From Diplosphaera chodatii (Eukaryota > Chlorophyta > Trebouxiophyceae > Prasiolales > Stichococcaceae), in contig JAALGY010000021.1 in assembly GCA_032358165.1 (NCBI GenBank), positions 62,001-126,000 on the forward strand: a stretch of DNA of 64,000 nt, given 5' to 3'. Under the pieces are notes generated by a model. That model saw only the letters and a program-made list of their open reading frames with translations. It was not told where the DNA came from and searched no databases. Position 1 is the first letter of the stretch, and every line of letters begins with the position of its first letter. Of the stretch, positions 46,801 to 57,799 are shown piece by piece. Both the position numbers and the translations under genes were made by a program.

Positions 46801-46840
46801 GGGTGGCGGCAAGGCAGCAGCCGAGGCGGTGGCGGCATGA
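31846..46840 (+). CDS. ASCC3: ASCC3-type tandem DExH helicase (Ski2-like, two helicase-Sec63 cassettes)
   Basis: Early exons are 31846-31959, 32107-32244, 32357-32460, 32609-32935 and 33056-33208; several dozen follow to the TGA at 46840. The N-terminus ([14 protein letters not shown]) aligns with the start of animal ASCC3, so the gene looks complete. Cassette 1: Walker A APTGAGKT (34979-35002), TTPEKWD near 35500, DEVH split by an intron (GAG ends 35584, GTG starts 35687), GLSATLPNY near 35930, [13 protein letters not shown] near 37430, then a Sec63 unit. Cassette 2: APTGSGKT (41004-41027), [20 protein letters not shown] near 41610, DEIH (41811-41822), [17 protein letters not shown] near 42090, [14 protein letters not shown] near 43740, then a second Sec63 unit ending [15 protein letters not shown]. 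Block order and the NWQNR/GLSTA signatures fit ASCC3 better than Brr2. The family is a 3'-5' helicase for alkylation repair and ribosome splitting. Both cassettes keep their ATPase motifs. A TGTAA at 46852 is probably too near the stop to serve. Confidence 0.93.
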
Positions 46841-47182
46841 GCAGAGGTTGCTGTAAGCAGGCAGCATGTGCATTCATTCCGTAGCAGCTGGCCGCAGCGT
46901 GAGGTACAGTAGCAGTGCCTGCGGAAGGCGCCGTGGGCAACAAAGATTTTAGGCTGTTGACAGGGTGAACTGTTGCTGACACAACTGTGAAGATGCCGTT
47001 TGCCATGATGCTAGTCGTTGTACAGGAGCAGCGGGGGATTCCATGTACATTATGTACCTTCGCTCCAGGGCCGGGCTGATTTCGACTGAAAACAACGCCA
47101 CAGGGACAGCGCTCACACTTGGCATAGACCAGCTTTGCAGTCCCAGCGATCTGTCAGCCCCCTCACAGCGGCTGCTCATAGC
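46841..47182. other. Short intergenic region between ASCC3 and septin
   Basis: 342 bases in a head-to-tail arrangement on the plus strand. It should include the 3' UTR of ASCC3 and the promoter/5' UTR of the septin. I see no other gene and no clear regulatory motif. Confidence 0.5.
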
Positions 47183-50100
47183 ATGTCGAGCCCGCATGAC
47201 GACCTGGGAGACTCTGCCAGCGCTGTATCAGGTGCGAACATCAACCCAGGCTGGCACGAACAGAGGCTAATAGCCGGATCAGACCGCGACCCGCCATCCC
47301 ATGTGGCGACGAATATGCCGACTCTTGTTTGCCATCAGCTCGCCAGGCAGCAGGATTCCATCCCAGCGCTGGTGTCGTGCACCCAGTCACTGTCTGCACC
47401 TTCCCAGCCATCCAGCGTCGCTGACCAGCTGGGGCATCACCGAAGCAAGCCGCATTGGTGCAGCATGTTAGCTGATCGCGGACCCAGCGATCCGCACCCT
47501 TTGCGGGCGTTACTCGGGATAGAATGCCTGTGGCAGCTGGGTGGCAGCTACCAGCTGTGCTGTGCATGGCTCTTGGTGTCTGGGATGCTTTTTGGCAACT
47601 GGATGTTGGTTCTTATGCGTGAGACTAGTCAGAAGGTCAAGGTACACCAGAAGATTGATAACGGATGTGATTGAGCAGACTCTGGGGTGGCACGGCCGCT
47701 CACCTGGGGAGTTTGGCGCTGATGCGTCGCATGCATGGGGAGTTGGCCCGATTGACATCAGCACCAACCAAATGTCTGTCCACTCTGCAGGCGGCCACGA
47801 GATAGCACTGCCAGAGAACGCCAGGCTGGTGCTGCAGATGCCGGCAGAAGCGGACGGATCCGGATCCAAGTGCGACCCTTTGCAGCCTGCCGAACAAACG
47901 CTTGCCTGGGGATCAATCCCGCGGGCCCAGAACCTCATCAGCATATCTGATCTTCACATGTATGCTTCGTGTGGACGGCACACGGCTGGCAAGGCGCCGA
48001 GGGGTCGAAACATGATGGGCGTCATCTGCTTTGGCCTGCAGAAAGGAGGGGGGCAATGGGGGTAGCGGGCCGACCTTTGGGTCAGACGCCGTGGAGGGCC
48101 ACAGCAATGCAGGCAGCTACGTGCGGGACGTGCGCACGGCCTTTGCTGGCGTGCCGCGCATCCGGCCCCAGTGGGTGGACCGCTACATGAAGATCCTTGT
48201 CGTCGGCGAGTCCGGTGAGTGGTGTGACCGCGACATCTGCACAGCCTCAATGCGCAGCGTCTCACTCCAACACTCTACATGCTTTGCGTCTTCCACATGC
48301 TGCCGTCAGGACTGTTATGGTGAAACCTCATGCAGGCATGGGCAAGACGTCCTTCATCCAGAACCTCTTTGCGGCGTATGCCCAGGACCCGAATCTGAAG
48401 GTTGCGGGCGTGCCGGGGCCCACCAGCAAGCAGGTGCGGCATGTGCCCGCCTCATACCCTGCAGAGCAGCACGGCACAGTGTTGTCAGGACTGCTTGCCG
48501 TGCGCATGCGTGTGCCATACGGTGGAGCCCGTGCGGAGCAAGGTTCTAGGGCAGTGAGCGTCAATGTGCCACTGCAGGCATTTGCCAACAACCCAGCCAA
48601 GCTCTGCACCACCATCGACGTGGTGGACGAGACCAACCAGATCCGCTACCACTACTCGGTGCAGGTGACTGCTGCAGCTTTCACCCTGCCTGCTGGTACA
48701 CCGATAGGCATGAACAGCTGCCATGGATGTCATCAGCTGTGGTGCCCTGAATGCCTGCTCCCGGACTGCCTGCAGGACACGCCTGGATGGGAAGCAGTGC
48801 ACGACAACATGGAGCCCATCATTGAGCACATCCAGGCATGTCAGTTGAAATGCCTCGAGAACGAGCAGGTGAGAGGCAGCCCACAGTCTTGCCTTTGGAT
48901 GACACTTGCACTCTGCTGCAGCACAGAGCCACAGTTTCTCCGGAACCCGTGTCAGCGACTCGCATCATGCCACTGTCATCAACACATCAGCAATTGGTTC
49001 CACCCTGTACAGGATGCGCGGCGGCTGGGGCCCATGCACAAGGCACCCGACCCCCGGGTTGATGTGGCGCTCTACTTTGTGAGTCGATGGACGTAACCAA
49101 TCTTGTACTGCAGTGCGCAGCTGAGGGCATTCCAACCTGTACGCTGACTGTCAGCATCTGTGTACATGCCATTACCAGTTGGCCGCCTGGGTTTGACCAA
49201 GCAGTGTCCTACAATGGGGCTGCAGATCAACCCGCACCGCATCAAGGAGATGGACGTGCAGTTCATGGCGCGCCTGTCCCAGGCCGTCCCGGTTATCCCC
49301 ATCATGGCCAAGGTGCGGTGCTGTGTGCCTTGTGTGTGCGATCCTACCCCGATGTGCCGTGGCTACGGCGAGGAGATGCAGAGTGCAGAGCGTATTTACC
49401 TGTGTTGCATATTCTCATGTTGACTTGTGCAAAGTCATGGTCACATGGCAGAACAAACTAGCATGTACATTGCAGGCCGACTGCATGACGAGCGCCGAGC
49501 TGGAGTCCTTCCGGAAGACGGTGCGGGAGACACTGGAGAATGCCAACAAGGAGCACGGGCATGATGTCATGTACCACTTCAGCAAGGACACCCTCACAGA
49601 GGCCTTCCCCCAGCACCAGGTCAGAGTTGGCGCACATGTGCAGTGTGAATGCACAGCTCTGGGTGAGCCACGACGACTTGCTGTTTCCGCTGTCATGGTA
49701 CGTGCATGTTGAGCACGTGTTGTTGCTCATGTGCACAGGTGCCGCCCTTTGCAATCGTGGCGTCACGGCAGTACGACGGCAGCGTGGGGCGGTATTGGCC
49801 GGTGCGGCGGTACCCGTGGGGCGTGTGCGAGGCGCTGTCCAGCGAGCATTCGGACGTGGCGGCGCTCAAGAAGCTGCTGCTGGAGCTGTGCTTCGAGGAG
49901 TTCAAGGTGCGGCCCGGCCGCTGTGTGCAAACACGCTGCTGCCTGGCGAGGCTGCTAACACTACCTACCTTGGCCACAAGGAGGCATGGCATGCTTGCTG
50001 CTGCTGATCGTGTGCCAGCAGGTGCCGAGACAGTTACACCTGTGCAACGTGTCTTTGTCTTGTCGCAGGCAAAGACGGAGGAGCGGTACTACCAGTTCAG

Positions 50101-50784
50101 GGAGGAGGAGCTGCTCAACCTGCACGACGATGACCCCGGCCGCGGGTGAGGCCTGGCGGGTGCTGGCCTGCTGCCCAGCTTCCAGGCGGCAGCCCGCATG
50201 CACTGCGTCGCGTTGCGCTGCTCCTGTGATGCTGCGCATGCGCCTGGTGGGAGGCCGTGCTGAGACATCCTGCCTGCTGCTATGGTGCAGGAAGCGCAGG
50301 GTGCGCCCCCACTTCATCCTGAACCGCGAGAAGCAGCGACCCATCCCAGTGAGTACTGACTCCACACTGCATGCATGTACTCTGTGATGGCAATCAGCAA
50401 CAGCTTGCCACCCGGATCGCTGCCGGTCCTCACCACTGGCTTTTGACGCCAGGTCAAGGCGCTGCGGTGGGTGGCGGGCGTGGTCGTGACCTACGGCCTC
50501 GCAGCACTGCTGCTGGGCGGCCGCAAGCGCCTTGAGGTGCGACACCCGCCTGCAGCTTGCTGTTCTGTACGCCTCTGCCGCTGTCCTGGCTGCTCATGAT
50601 GACATCCGGTCTCCTGCAATGGCTCCTATGACGACTCAGAAGGATCTGGAACATTATGTTGTGGCTCATGCAGGACGATGCCCAAGTGGCGCGTGAGAAG
50701 GCAGCCCAGCTGGGGTCCACGGTTGTGGAAGTGGCCAAGGACAGCAAGCAGTACATCGAGGTGGCCAGACTCATCAGCAGCTGA
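47183..50784 (+). CDS. Septin GTPase with C-terminal transmembrane segment (14 exons)
   Basis: Phase-consistent exons are 47183-47231, 47791-47959, 48042-48214, 48336-48433, 48578-48664, 48776-48868, 49013-49078, 49226-49312, 49476-49619, 49739-49906, 50069-50145, 50291-50348, 50453-50536 and 50674-50784, encoding 487 residues. A disordered N-terminus of about 120 residues precedes the GTPase domain: P-loop GESGMGKTSF (split by an intron), switch II DTPGWE, the septin block NPHRIKEMDVQFMARLSQAV, G4 AKAD (split between exons 8 and 9), and the septin unique element with RRYPWGVCEALSSEHSD. Residues about 427-445 (LRWVAGVVVTYGLAALLLGG) form one hydrophobic helix flanked by basic residues, so the protein is probably membrane-anchored; there is no long C-terminal coiled coil. 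Septins of other green algae occur at the division plane, so a cytokinesis or cortical role is likely. The first two exons rest on phase alone. Confidence 0.88.
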
Positions 50785-51764
50785 CACCACGGCTGTGCAG
50801 CCTGACTGCCATGTGCATGCACCGGACAGCCACTAGTACCACATGTTGCATCGGGCATTACATGCCATGGCTGAAGTCCTTAAACTCTATGGTGTAGGAG
50901 AAGGTCAACCCGACACCGCCGCCGCCAAGGCGGAAGGTCCTTGGGTACGATGTTGCATGACTCGAGCTCGAGTTTGCAAGGACATTGCATGGTCAATGGA
51001 AGTGAGCCTCTTTTGAGCGTGACGTATGTAATTGCAGTGCTCTGCTCACAACAGCTGTGGTCCGACTGTGTGCAGGCTGTTCTGATGACAGCAAGGCAGG
51101 CTAGCTGTGCAACAGGCAGAGGGCAGCAGCGAGCGAGCCGTAAGGGCATGTGAGCAAACAGCACTGGGCGTTGCCCTGTAGCAGGAGCATAGTGACGGGT
51201 CCGCAGCTGTCCGCATCGTCACTCTGCTGACGGTTGCCCATGAACAAATTTCATGGTTCCACATGGGCGTGACGTCTGGAGACAGCGTCACGGGGATATA
51301 CCATGCCGTTTCATGTTGTATCCGACTCCCCTTGACAATGGATACCTGCGAGTGTCTCGTGGTTTCCGAGTTGGCGGTGGACATACACCCCTTGACATGT
51401 CGATTTGACCTTGGTGCACGAGCACACTTATAAGAGCCACCTGAGCATCACGTGACTCAGGTGTGTGTGATCTGTGATGCACCTCAATGTGTGCGCACCA
51501 CTTGCTCCAGTGCTCCTGCATTTTGCGCGTGCAATCGCATGCATCGCCCGCTATCGCTGTCACCTGGGAACTCTGGAACTGTGCTCACTTACAGTGCACG
51601 GGCGACCAAAACATCTCTCTCATTGAACAAACTCTGGCGCTTGCTTGTTGTGGAGCGACGCCTGGACTGCGTCATGTGCAGTCCCTTGTGCGTGGCATCT
51701 CGTAGTATACATGCTGACACGTGCCATCTGCAGTACGCGGCGCTGGCTTCTGGCCAGTCCTGAC
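50785..51764. other. Intergenic region between septin and HemW
   Basis: About 1 kb between two plus-strand genes. It holds a TGTAA at 51027 that may end the septin transcript; the rest is presumably the promoter and 5' UTR of HemW. I found no supported gene on either strand. Confidence 0.5.
51027..51031 (+). terminator. Candidate TGTAA poly(A) signal for the septin
   Basis: TGTAA lies 243 bases after the septin stop at 50784, a plausible distance for a chlorophyte 3' UTR. Confidence 0.45.
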
Positions 51765-54354
51765 ATGACCGGAGCAGTTGCTGCTGCATACGCCGCCAAC
51801 AGTGTGGTCCGACGACGCCTCGGTCAGAATAATCCATCATGGCCAGCCCTGTCACATCTGGGTCGAGCGAGCGCAGCGCACAGTCTCAGAAACCCGCGAG
51901 GAGGCAGCGTCTTGGCTGCAGCAAGCCCCAGCAGAGCAAGCAGCGTAGCGACAGCTGCGGCACAGGCGGTACCCTCGCCTGCAACACGAAGTGCTGTCCA
52001 TGCCGTCCGGCAGCCGTCCCCGTTCGGCGATGCGGAGGCAAGGTCCGTGTACCTGCACTCGCCATGGTGTAAGAACAAGTGCTACTACTGCGACTTTCCG
52101 GTGGTGGCGGTCGGCGCGGGTGGTGCCGATGTGCCCGCCGTGCAGACCCGCATGCAAGACTACGTCGACTTGCTGCTGGCTGAAATCGACGCTGCACCTC
52201 ACCAAAAGCAACCAGCAAAGGTGGGTGTTGCGAGCCTCTCGACATTGTTGCCACATGCGCTCTGTCGTCATGTGATGTTTAGACCTGGTTCATGCGTGCA
52301 CAGCCTCCGCGGCACTGCTCAGCAACGCATCTGCCGTTCGTCTGCAGCCGTTGCAGACTGTGTTCTTCGGGGGTGGCACACCATCGCTGATGCCGCCGGC
52401 GCTGGTGGCGCAGCTGCTGGATGCGCTGCGCACCAAGTTTGGCATCGCCCCCGATGCAGAGGTGTCAATGGAGGCTGACCCAGGTCAGAGCAAAAAAGGA
52501 CCCGTCTATCCTATATCCGCAAGCCAGATTGCATCTCTGCACAGTCACGAAGCCCAGCTGCTTGCCAGAACTCCTTGCCACCCTGCATCTGGGTGCCTGC
52601 TTGTTTTGAGGCTGAACTCCAGGTCTGGCACCTGCACATGTAGGCACATTCGATGTGGATAGGCTGCGGAGCTACATGGCGCTAGGTTTGACGCGCTTCA
52701 GCATTGGCGTGCAGGTATGCAGCCGTTATGCCGTGCTCTATGTATGGCAGCCCAGCAACTAGGAGGTCGCCCGCATCAGACTCGGCATGGAGCAGCCAGT
52801 GCATTGGGCCTTGTCAGGACAGGCAAAAGTGTTGCATGCCAACGCCACTGCTTGCTCCACACTCAATAAAGAGAGGCCCAGGCAATACACCTGTTGCAGG
52901 CGTTTCAGGAGGAGCTGCTGGCGGCGTGCGGGCGTTCGCACACGCTTGCTGACGTTGAGGACGCCCTCACAGCAGTGGCAGCAGCGGCGCCCCCCAGCTG
53001 GAGTCTTGACCTGATCTCAGGTTTGCGGCGACTGCAGGGCCACGCTACCATGCAGCCTGGGTGTTCCCGGCTGCCTTTGGGCCTGCTCAGCTGCTGCTCG
53101 TGTCCTGACGGTGTGCTTTGGCCGCAGGTCTCCCGGGGCTGACGCGGCAGCAATGGCGGCACTCGCTGCAGCGGGGCATTGACGCCCGCCCGCCCCACAT
53201 CTCTGTGTACGACCTGCAGGTGCGCCAGAAGCACACATTCTGCTTTGCCGAGCATACAACACTTGCGCCACCGAATAAACGCCAACAGGTGCTGAAGAGT
53301 TTCAGCGCTGCACATTACAGTCCTGTGCCCCAGGGTGCACGGGTACCGCCTCTACTCACTCACGTGCTAGAGTTGCAGGTGGAGGCAGGCACACCCTTTG
53401 CACGGTGGCAGGCAGACGGGCTGCTGAGGTTTCCAGATGACGAGGCGGGCGCCAGCATGTATCGTGATGCATCACACCTGCTGCGGAAGGTGCCCCATGC
53501 GCTGCCCAGATCTCAAGTTGCTGCCTGCCACAACTGGGGCTCACTCGAGCGCTGGTGCCAGGCTTGATGCTCATGTGCATATCGACAGGCGTTCGCCTGC
53601 CAATTGAGGGCAGTGTGGACTGCTGCTTGTACTGATGGCATGCAACCATGATTGCAGGCGGGATACGAGCACTACGAGCTGTCGAACTATGCGCTGCCAG
53701 GTCATGCCTGCGCACACAACCTGACATACTGGCACAGCCGCCCATTCTACGGCTTTGGGCTAGGCGCTGCATCTTTACTGGGCGGTCAGCGACTGTCTCG
53801 TCCACGGTCGATGTCGCAGTACAGGTGTGCTGACTGCATGAAACGACAGTTGAACAGGAAAGGATGTGAATGGCAGACCACGAGCACACTTGCAGTGCGG
53901 TCATCTAGTGAAGGAAATGGCCGAGTTGCCACATGGTCGGTGCAAGATGGATGGTCTGGTCAAATTGAGCTGATCTTGCTGCACAGTCTATGCAAGTGAT
54001 CTGCTGCCACACCTAGAGCTGATGACTTGCAGGGAATGGGTGCACCGAGGTTGCTCTGCTGGCGGTTGCTCGGCGACGGACGCAGGAAGCGACATGGACC
54101 GGCTGCTGGACACCGTCATGCTGCAGCTGCGGCTGTGGCAGGGCCTGGATCTGGATGCCGTGGCAGCAAGCCATGGGGCAGCAGCTGCGGATGCCATTCG
54201 GCGAGCAGTGCGGCAGCATGAGGCCCGCGGGTTGGTAGCATTTGCCACCGGGCCAGATGGCAGCCAGCGCTGCCGGCTTACAGACCCCGAGGGTTTCCTC
54301 ATGTCCAACGATGTCATAAGCGATGTGTTTGCAGCGCTTGACACCGATGCTTGA
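51765..54354 (+). CDS. HemW-like radical SAM protein (coproporphyrinogen III oxidase-like), organelle-targeted
   Basis: Exons are 51765-52220, 52348-52483, 52644-52714, 52900-53020, 53128-53219, 53379-53489, 53658-53824 and 54033-54354, encoding 491 residues in consistent phase. The first 100 residues are rich in Ser, Ala and Arg with almost no acidic residues, a probable plastid or mitochondrial transit peptide. Then come SVYLHSPWCKNKCYYCDFPV with the C-x3-C-x2-C [4Fe-4S]/SAM motif, VFFGGGTPSLMPP, VSMEADPGTFDVDRL, LTRFSIGVQAFQEELLAACG, HISVYDLQ, GYEHYELSNYALPGHACAHN, YWHSRPFYGFGLGAASLLGG and a C-terminal winged-helix-like region ending SDVFAALDTDA. This block order is that of HemW, a haem chaperone/haem-transfer protein, not of the true oxygen-independent oxidase HemN (family knowledge). 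A transit peptide suits haem trafficking in an organelle. Confidence 0.9.
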
Positions 54355-54889
54355 GAAGGGCTCAACAATATGCTGTCCTTCTGAGTCATTCTGCTCGTGT
54401 CAAACAATCATGCTTCCTGCAAGCAAGTTCTAAGAAGTACAGTCGTCAATCACATGATCTCTGCCCAGACGCCTGTCCTCACGGACAGGTGTTCTTTGTA
54501 ATTAGCCTTGAAGCAGATGCCCTGGCGCATTGACTCCAGACCGTTCAACGGTTCAGCCGACAAGTCTTGACTTTATGCGCTGCCACAGGCTGTGCTGCTG
54601 TGCTGATGCTGCCCGCTGCACCTCAGCTTCTGTCTGCAGGCAGACACTTGCAATGCTCACGTCAATGGCACACGCAGTCGGCTCCTGCAAAAAACCAGCG
54701 GGCTGCAACCAGGTGACACAAGACCCCGATCTCTACCTCCAGAGTCTCGAAAGCAGCTCGCAACACCATGGCTGTTGGAGGGAGCCACGCTGGGTGCTCT
54801 CGGCCAACAGCGCTGGTGTGCATGTCATACCCACACCACTCGAAGTACCAACCCCCTGTTGGTGCAACGAGGACAGGTGCATGAGGACA
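54355..54889. other. Convergent intergenic region between HemW and the J-domain gene
   Basis: Both neighbours are transcribed into this interval, which should hold their 3' UTRs. A TGTAA at 54497 may serve HemW. I see no other gene. Confidence 0.5.
54497..54501 (+). terminator. Candidate TGTAA poly(A) signal for HemW
   Basis: TGTAA lies 143 bases after the HemW stop at 54354, a typical chlorophyte distance. Confidence 0.5.
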
Positions 54890-57063
54890 TCAACAACGTG
54901 TACTCGCAGTCCCTACACACGTTGAAGCCTGCCCTGCTGTATTGCGCACATAGCTGGCCAGCAAGTTGAGGGCAGCAGCAGGAAGCAGACCTGTGGTGTG
55001 GGTGGCGTTGCGGGGTCTGAACAGCCAGGTGGCGGACGGCGGGAGCCAGGCCCGCCGTGCCCGGCCCACCACCTGCGGCTTCTTCAGTCCTGCACAAGAA
55101 TAAACCCGCACTGGGTTGCAAATGCAGTTGTTGCTGTTGAGGCGCCTGTGTTTGAATGCTTGCATAGCTGAGCTGATGGTGCCACATTGCAGGGTGGCAG
55201 CAGCACCTCAAGAGCAGCCCCTGTGCTTCGGTGTGTATCAAGCTGTGCCAGGACATGGTTTCAGCCCCGCATCAAGTCAGGCCGCAGCTTTCACCGGGTC
55301 TCACCGCCAGTGCCGCGCAGTGCCACCCAGTCCAAATGCTTGACGAGTGGCGTACGACCAAGGACCGCCTTGTGCGTCGGCCGCTCACGCTTGCTGCTGC
55401 CATTGGCTGCCGCTGTCCTCTCTGCTGCAGGTGCAACAGTGGGTGCTGCTGTTGGCGCTGCAACTGACGCTGCTGATGGCTTGAACACCCTGCCGCCGAC
55501 TTCACGGTACACGCATCTGCCATCCTGAAACACCTCGATGACGGGCACGCTGCTGCTGGTCTGGCGCAAGACGGCCGTCGCTGCAATGTCATCGCTGTCA
55601 AGCAGCAGCTCCAGCACTTGTCTGCCAGACTTCCGTCTGCTGCTGGCCTCGACTTGTTGCCTGTAAAAGCGTAGATATGCGAAGCTGCTGAAAAGCTTGT
55701 AAGCAGCAAGATGGCGTGTCTTCACACTATCCAGGCTGCAGTGCAGTTGTCAAGAAAGCATGTTGCTACCTCGCTGATGCGCGTTTGCTGCCAGCGTGCG
55801 AACCTACTTGCTGCTCCCCTGCTGCTGAAGGACTGCCATGCAGCTGCTGCGGTGCGGCCGCCTCAAGCTCTTGCACTCCACAGCCCCTGCTGTCTTCCAG
55901 AAGGCTGTCTTTCCGTTCCCTGACGACCCCCAGCAGCTGCCTGTTGAACACCGAGCACGTATGACCAGCAAGGTTGGCATGCAATGGCAAACATGTGCCG
56001 GAAGTGTTTCGCCATAATCTGAGAGTAGGTTGAGATGCCCCTGAAGTTGGCGTACCTTCCACTCAGCAGCTGCAGGATATCAGGCGAGGCAGTGTCCGTG
56101 CGCTCGTCTGCCTCGAAGGCTGTTGGCAGCTGCCGTGCTGACATGTCAACATGTGGGCCGTGGTACGCGTGCAGCAGCGCATCACGAAACTCCGCCGCCA
56201 GCTCAGCCCGCAACCGGTCGATGTTGCTACCCTTCAACATAGGCAGAAAGACAACTGCTTTGTGCACCTGTCAAGCTGCTAGTTGCACAGCAGGCTGGGA
56301 TGCACCACGACCAGTTTCAGTAGTCTAAACACACAGAGCAGTGGTCGTCAAAACTGCTGATATGGGTGACCTGTCTGGCGGGGCGGGTCTCCTGAAGGTT
56401 GTTGACCCATTGCCAGTTATACTGAAATTGCTGACCTTCATTGCTCCTGCTGCATGGAAAGCCACGCAATCTGTTGTGGTTCATCAAGGTTGTGGCACAT
56501 CACGGCAGACCGCGCACTGTGGTCCCTGCTGGGCCTGCCCATTGCATGAAGGGACCAGACCTCTTCTGGGCAGCCGCATCTCGAAGGAACGCCGAGCTGC
56601 CCTTGTCGTGCTGCAGATCGTAGAGGTCCCGCTGTGCAGGATCGCTCAACACCTGCAAAGGCACCGACACTGTGTTGGGTGCGGGTCCAGATGATCTCTC
56701 TGATGCAGTCGCTTGGGCAGGTACAAGGCACCTGACCTGGTAGGCTTTCAAGATGATAGCGAAGCTGGTGCTATTGCATGCGTTGACATCTGGATGGTGC
56801 GCCTTGGCTTTCTGCAGCAGCGCTTCACAAACCCTGAGCTGCGCATCTGTCGACCATGTCCCTCGTGGCTCTGCAAGTCAGGAAACATGGCGGTGCAAGC
56901 AGCTACTCGCCACCTTTCGGAAGGCCGATTTGACGTCCTCGGTCGAAGCCGAGCGTTCCAGGCCTAGAACCTCGTATAATCCCTCCGCAGCTGCTGTGCT
57001 GTATGCATGACCGCTGATCGCAGTGCATGCAATGCTGCTCAATAACCTCTGCCTCACAAGCAT
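54890..57063 (-). CDS. J-domain (DnaJ-like) co-chaperone, probably mitochondrial
   Basis: Exons 57063-56914 and 56811-56737 and an exon from 56652 join in phase to a J domain: GLYEVLGLERSASTEDVKSA, then FRK-KAKAHHPDVN, then ILKAYQVLSDPAQRDLYDLQ. The HPD motif, needed to stimulate Hsp70 ATPase, is intact (56796-56785). The N-terminus MLVRQRLLSSIACTAISGHA is basic and hydroxylated without acidic residues, a typical mitochondrial presequence. Downstream blocks are about 56265-56070 (FLPMLKGSNIDRLRAELAAE, FEADERTDTASPDILQLLSG), about 55955-55890 (RQLLGVVRERKDSLLED), about 55680-55300 (YLRFYRQQVEASSRRKSGRQ, VIEVFQDGRCVYREVGGR, KHLDWVALRGTG) and a last exon near 55095-54890. No Gly/Phe region or zinc-binding Cys repeats appear, so it is a class C J protein. 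I do not recognise the C-terminal domain. The gene may end at 55291 if the GTGAGA donor there is not used. Confidence 0.75.
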
Positions 57064-57799
57064 TTGCAGTGGTACATGGTCCAGATACAGCTATTCATGC
57101 AAGCACAAGCACAACAGCACCTGACCCTGGATCTTTCTGCTCGTCTATGCGGACTGAAATGGCGTGAAATGGCACATGCACACTCACACTGAGATATGGA
57201 TTTCTGTGAGGTGGCTCAAATGATCTGCGCAAGCCTACGAATGCGCAATGGCGATCAATCCACGCATGTATGATGCAATATTGCTGCACGCAGAGCAGAA
57301 TGCGGCAGCTGCACCTCCTGACTACAAGACAGGAGGACGCACGTGCTGAGAGTCTAGTTGCACTGGCAGATTTGGTTCGCCACACACCCTGGCCGGCATG
57401 CGCAGCAGCAGGCCGACGTCAGTGGCAGTCTCACTAGTTTCTGACTGCATTTGCTTGGCTGTGTCCCGTGCACCCGTGGCAGTCCGGCGCCGCTGCGGCA
57501 TTTCTTCAGCCAGGCCTGGTGCAATCAGCGTCAAGACCTACAATACCTGCAGACTGCCGTGACGCTCTGAACGGATCGACACTACCGCTGCTGAAGTCGG
57601 GAGTTTTGTTTCCCAGCTTCCATCGCGGCCTGTGCGGCCGCAGGGCCAAGATCCCTCCTCGTTTCGCGACTGACCCTCTCGCAGTGCTGACAGCCATTTG
57701 AGACTACAGCGTTGGCAATCGAGGCTGTTGTTCGCCAGCTTCCCAGCTTCACTAACTCCCACCAGCGCCGACCGGCGCGTCAGCAGACAGCAAGGCGCC
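57064..57799. promoter_or_regulatory. Divergent promoter region between the J-domain gene and Mo25
   Basis: 736 bases separate ATG 57063 (minus) from ATG 57800 (plus). The interval must contain both promoters and 5' UTRs. I see no TATA box or known operator. Short open frames here, including one reading minus at 57534-57322, have no supporting feature. Confidence 0.55.

Noticed and set aside
47541..48065. 175-codon plus-strand open frame upstream of the septin core, considered as a separate gene
   Set aside because: Part of it (47791-47959) fits as septin exon 2 in the right phase; the rest is intron, and it reads through a plausible acceptor at 48041 into a stop.
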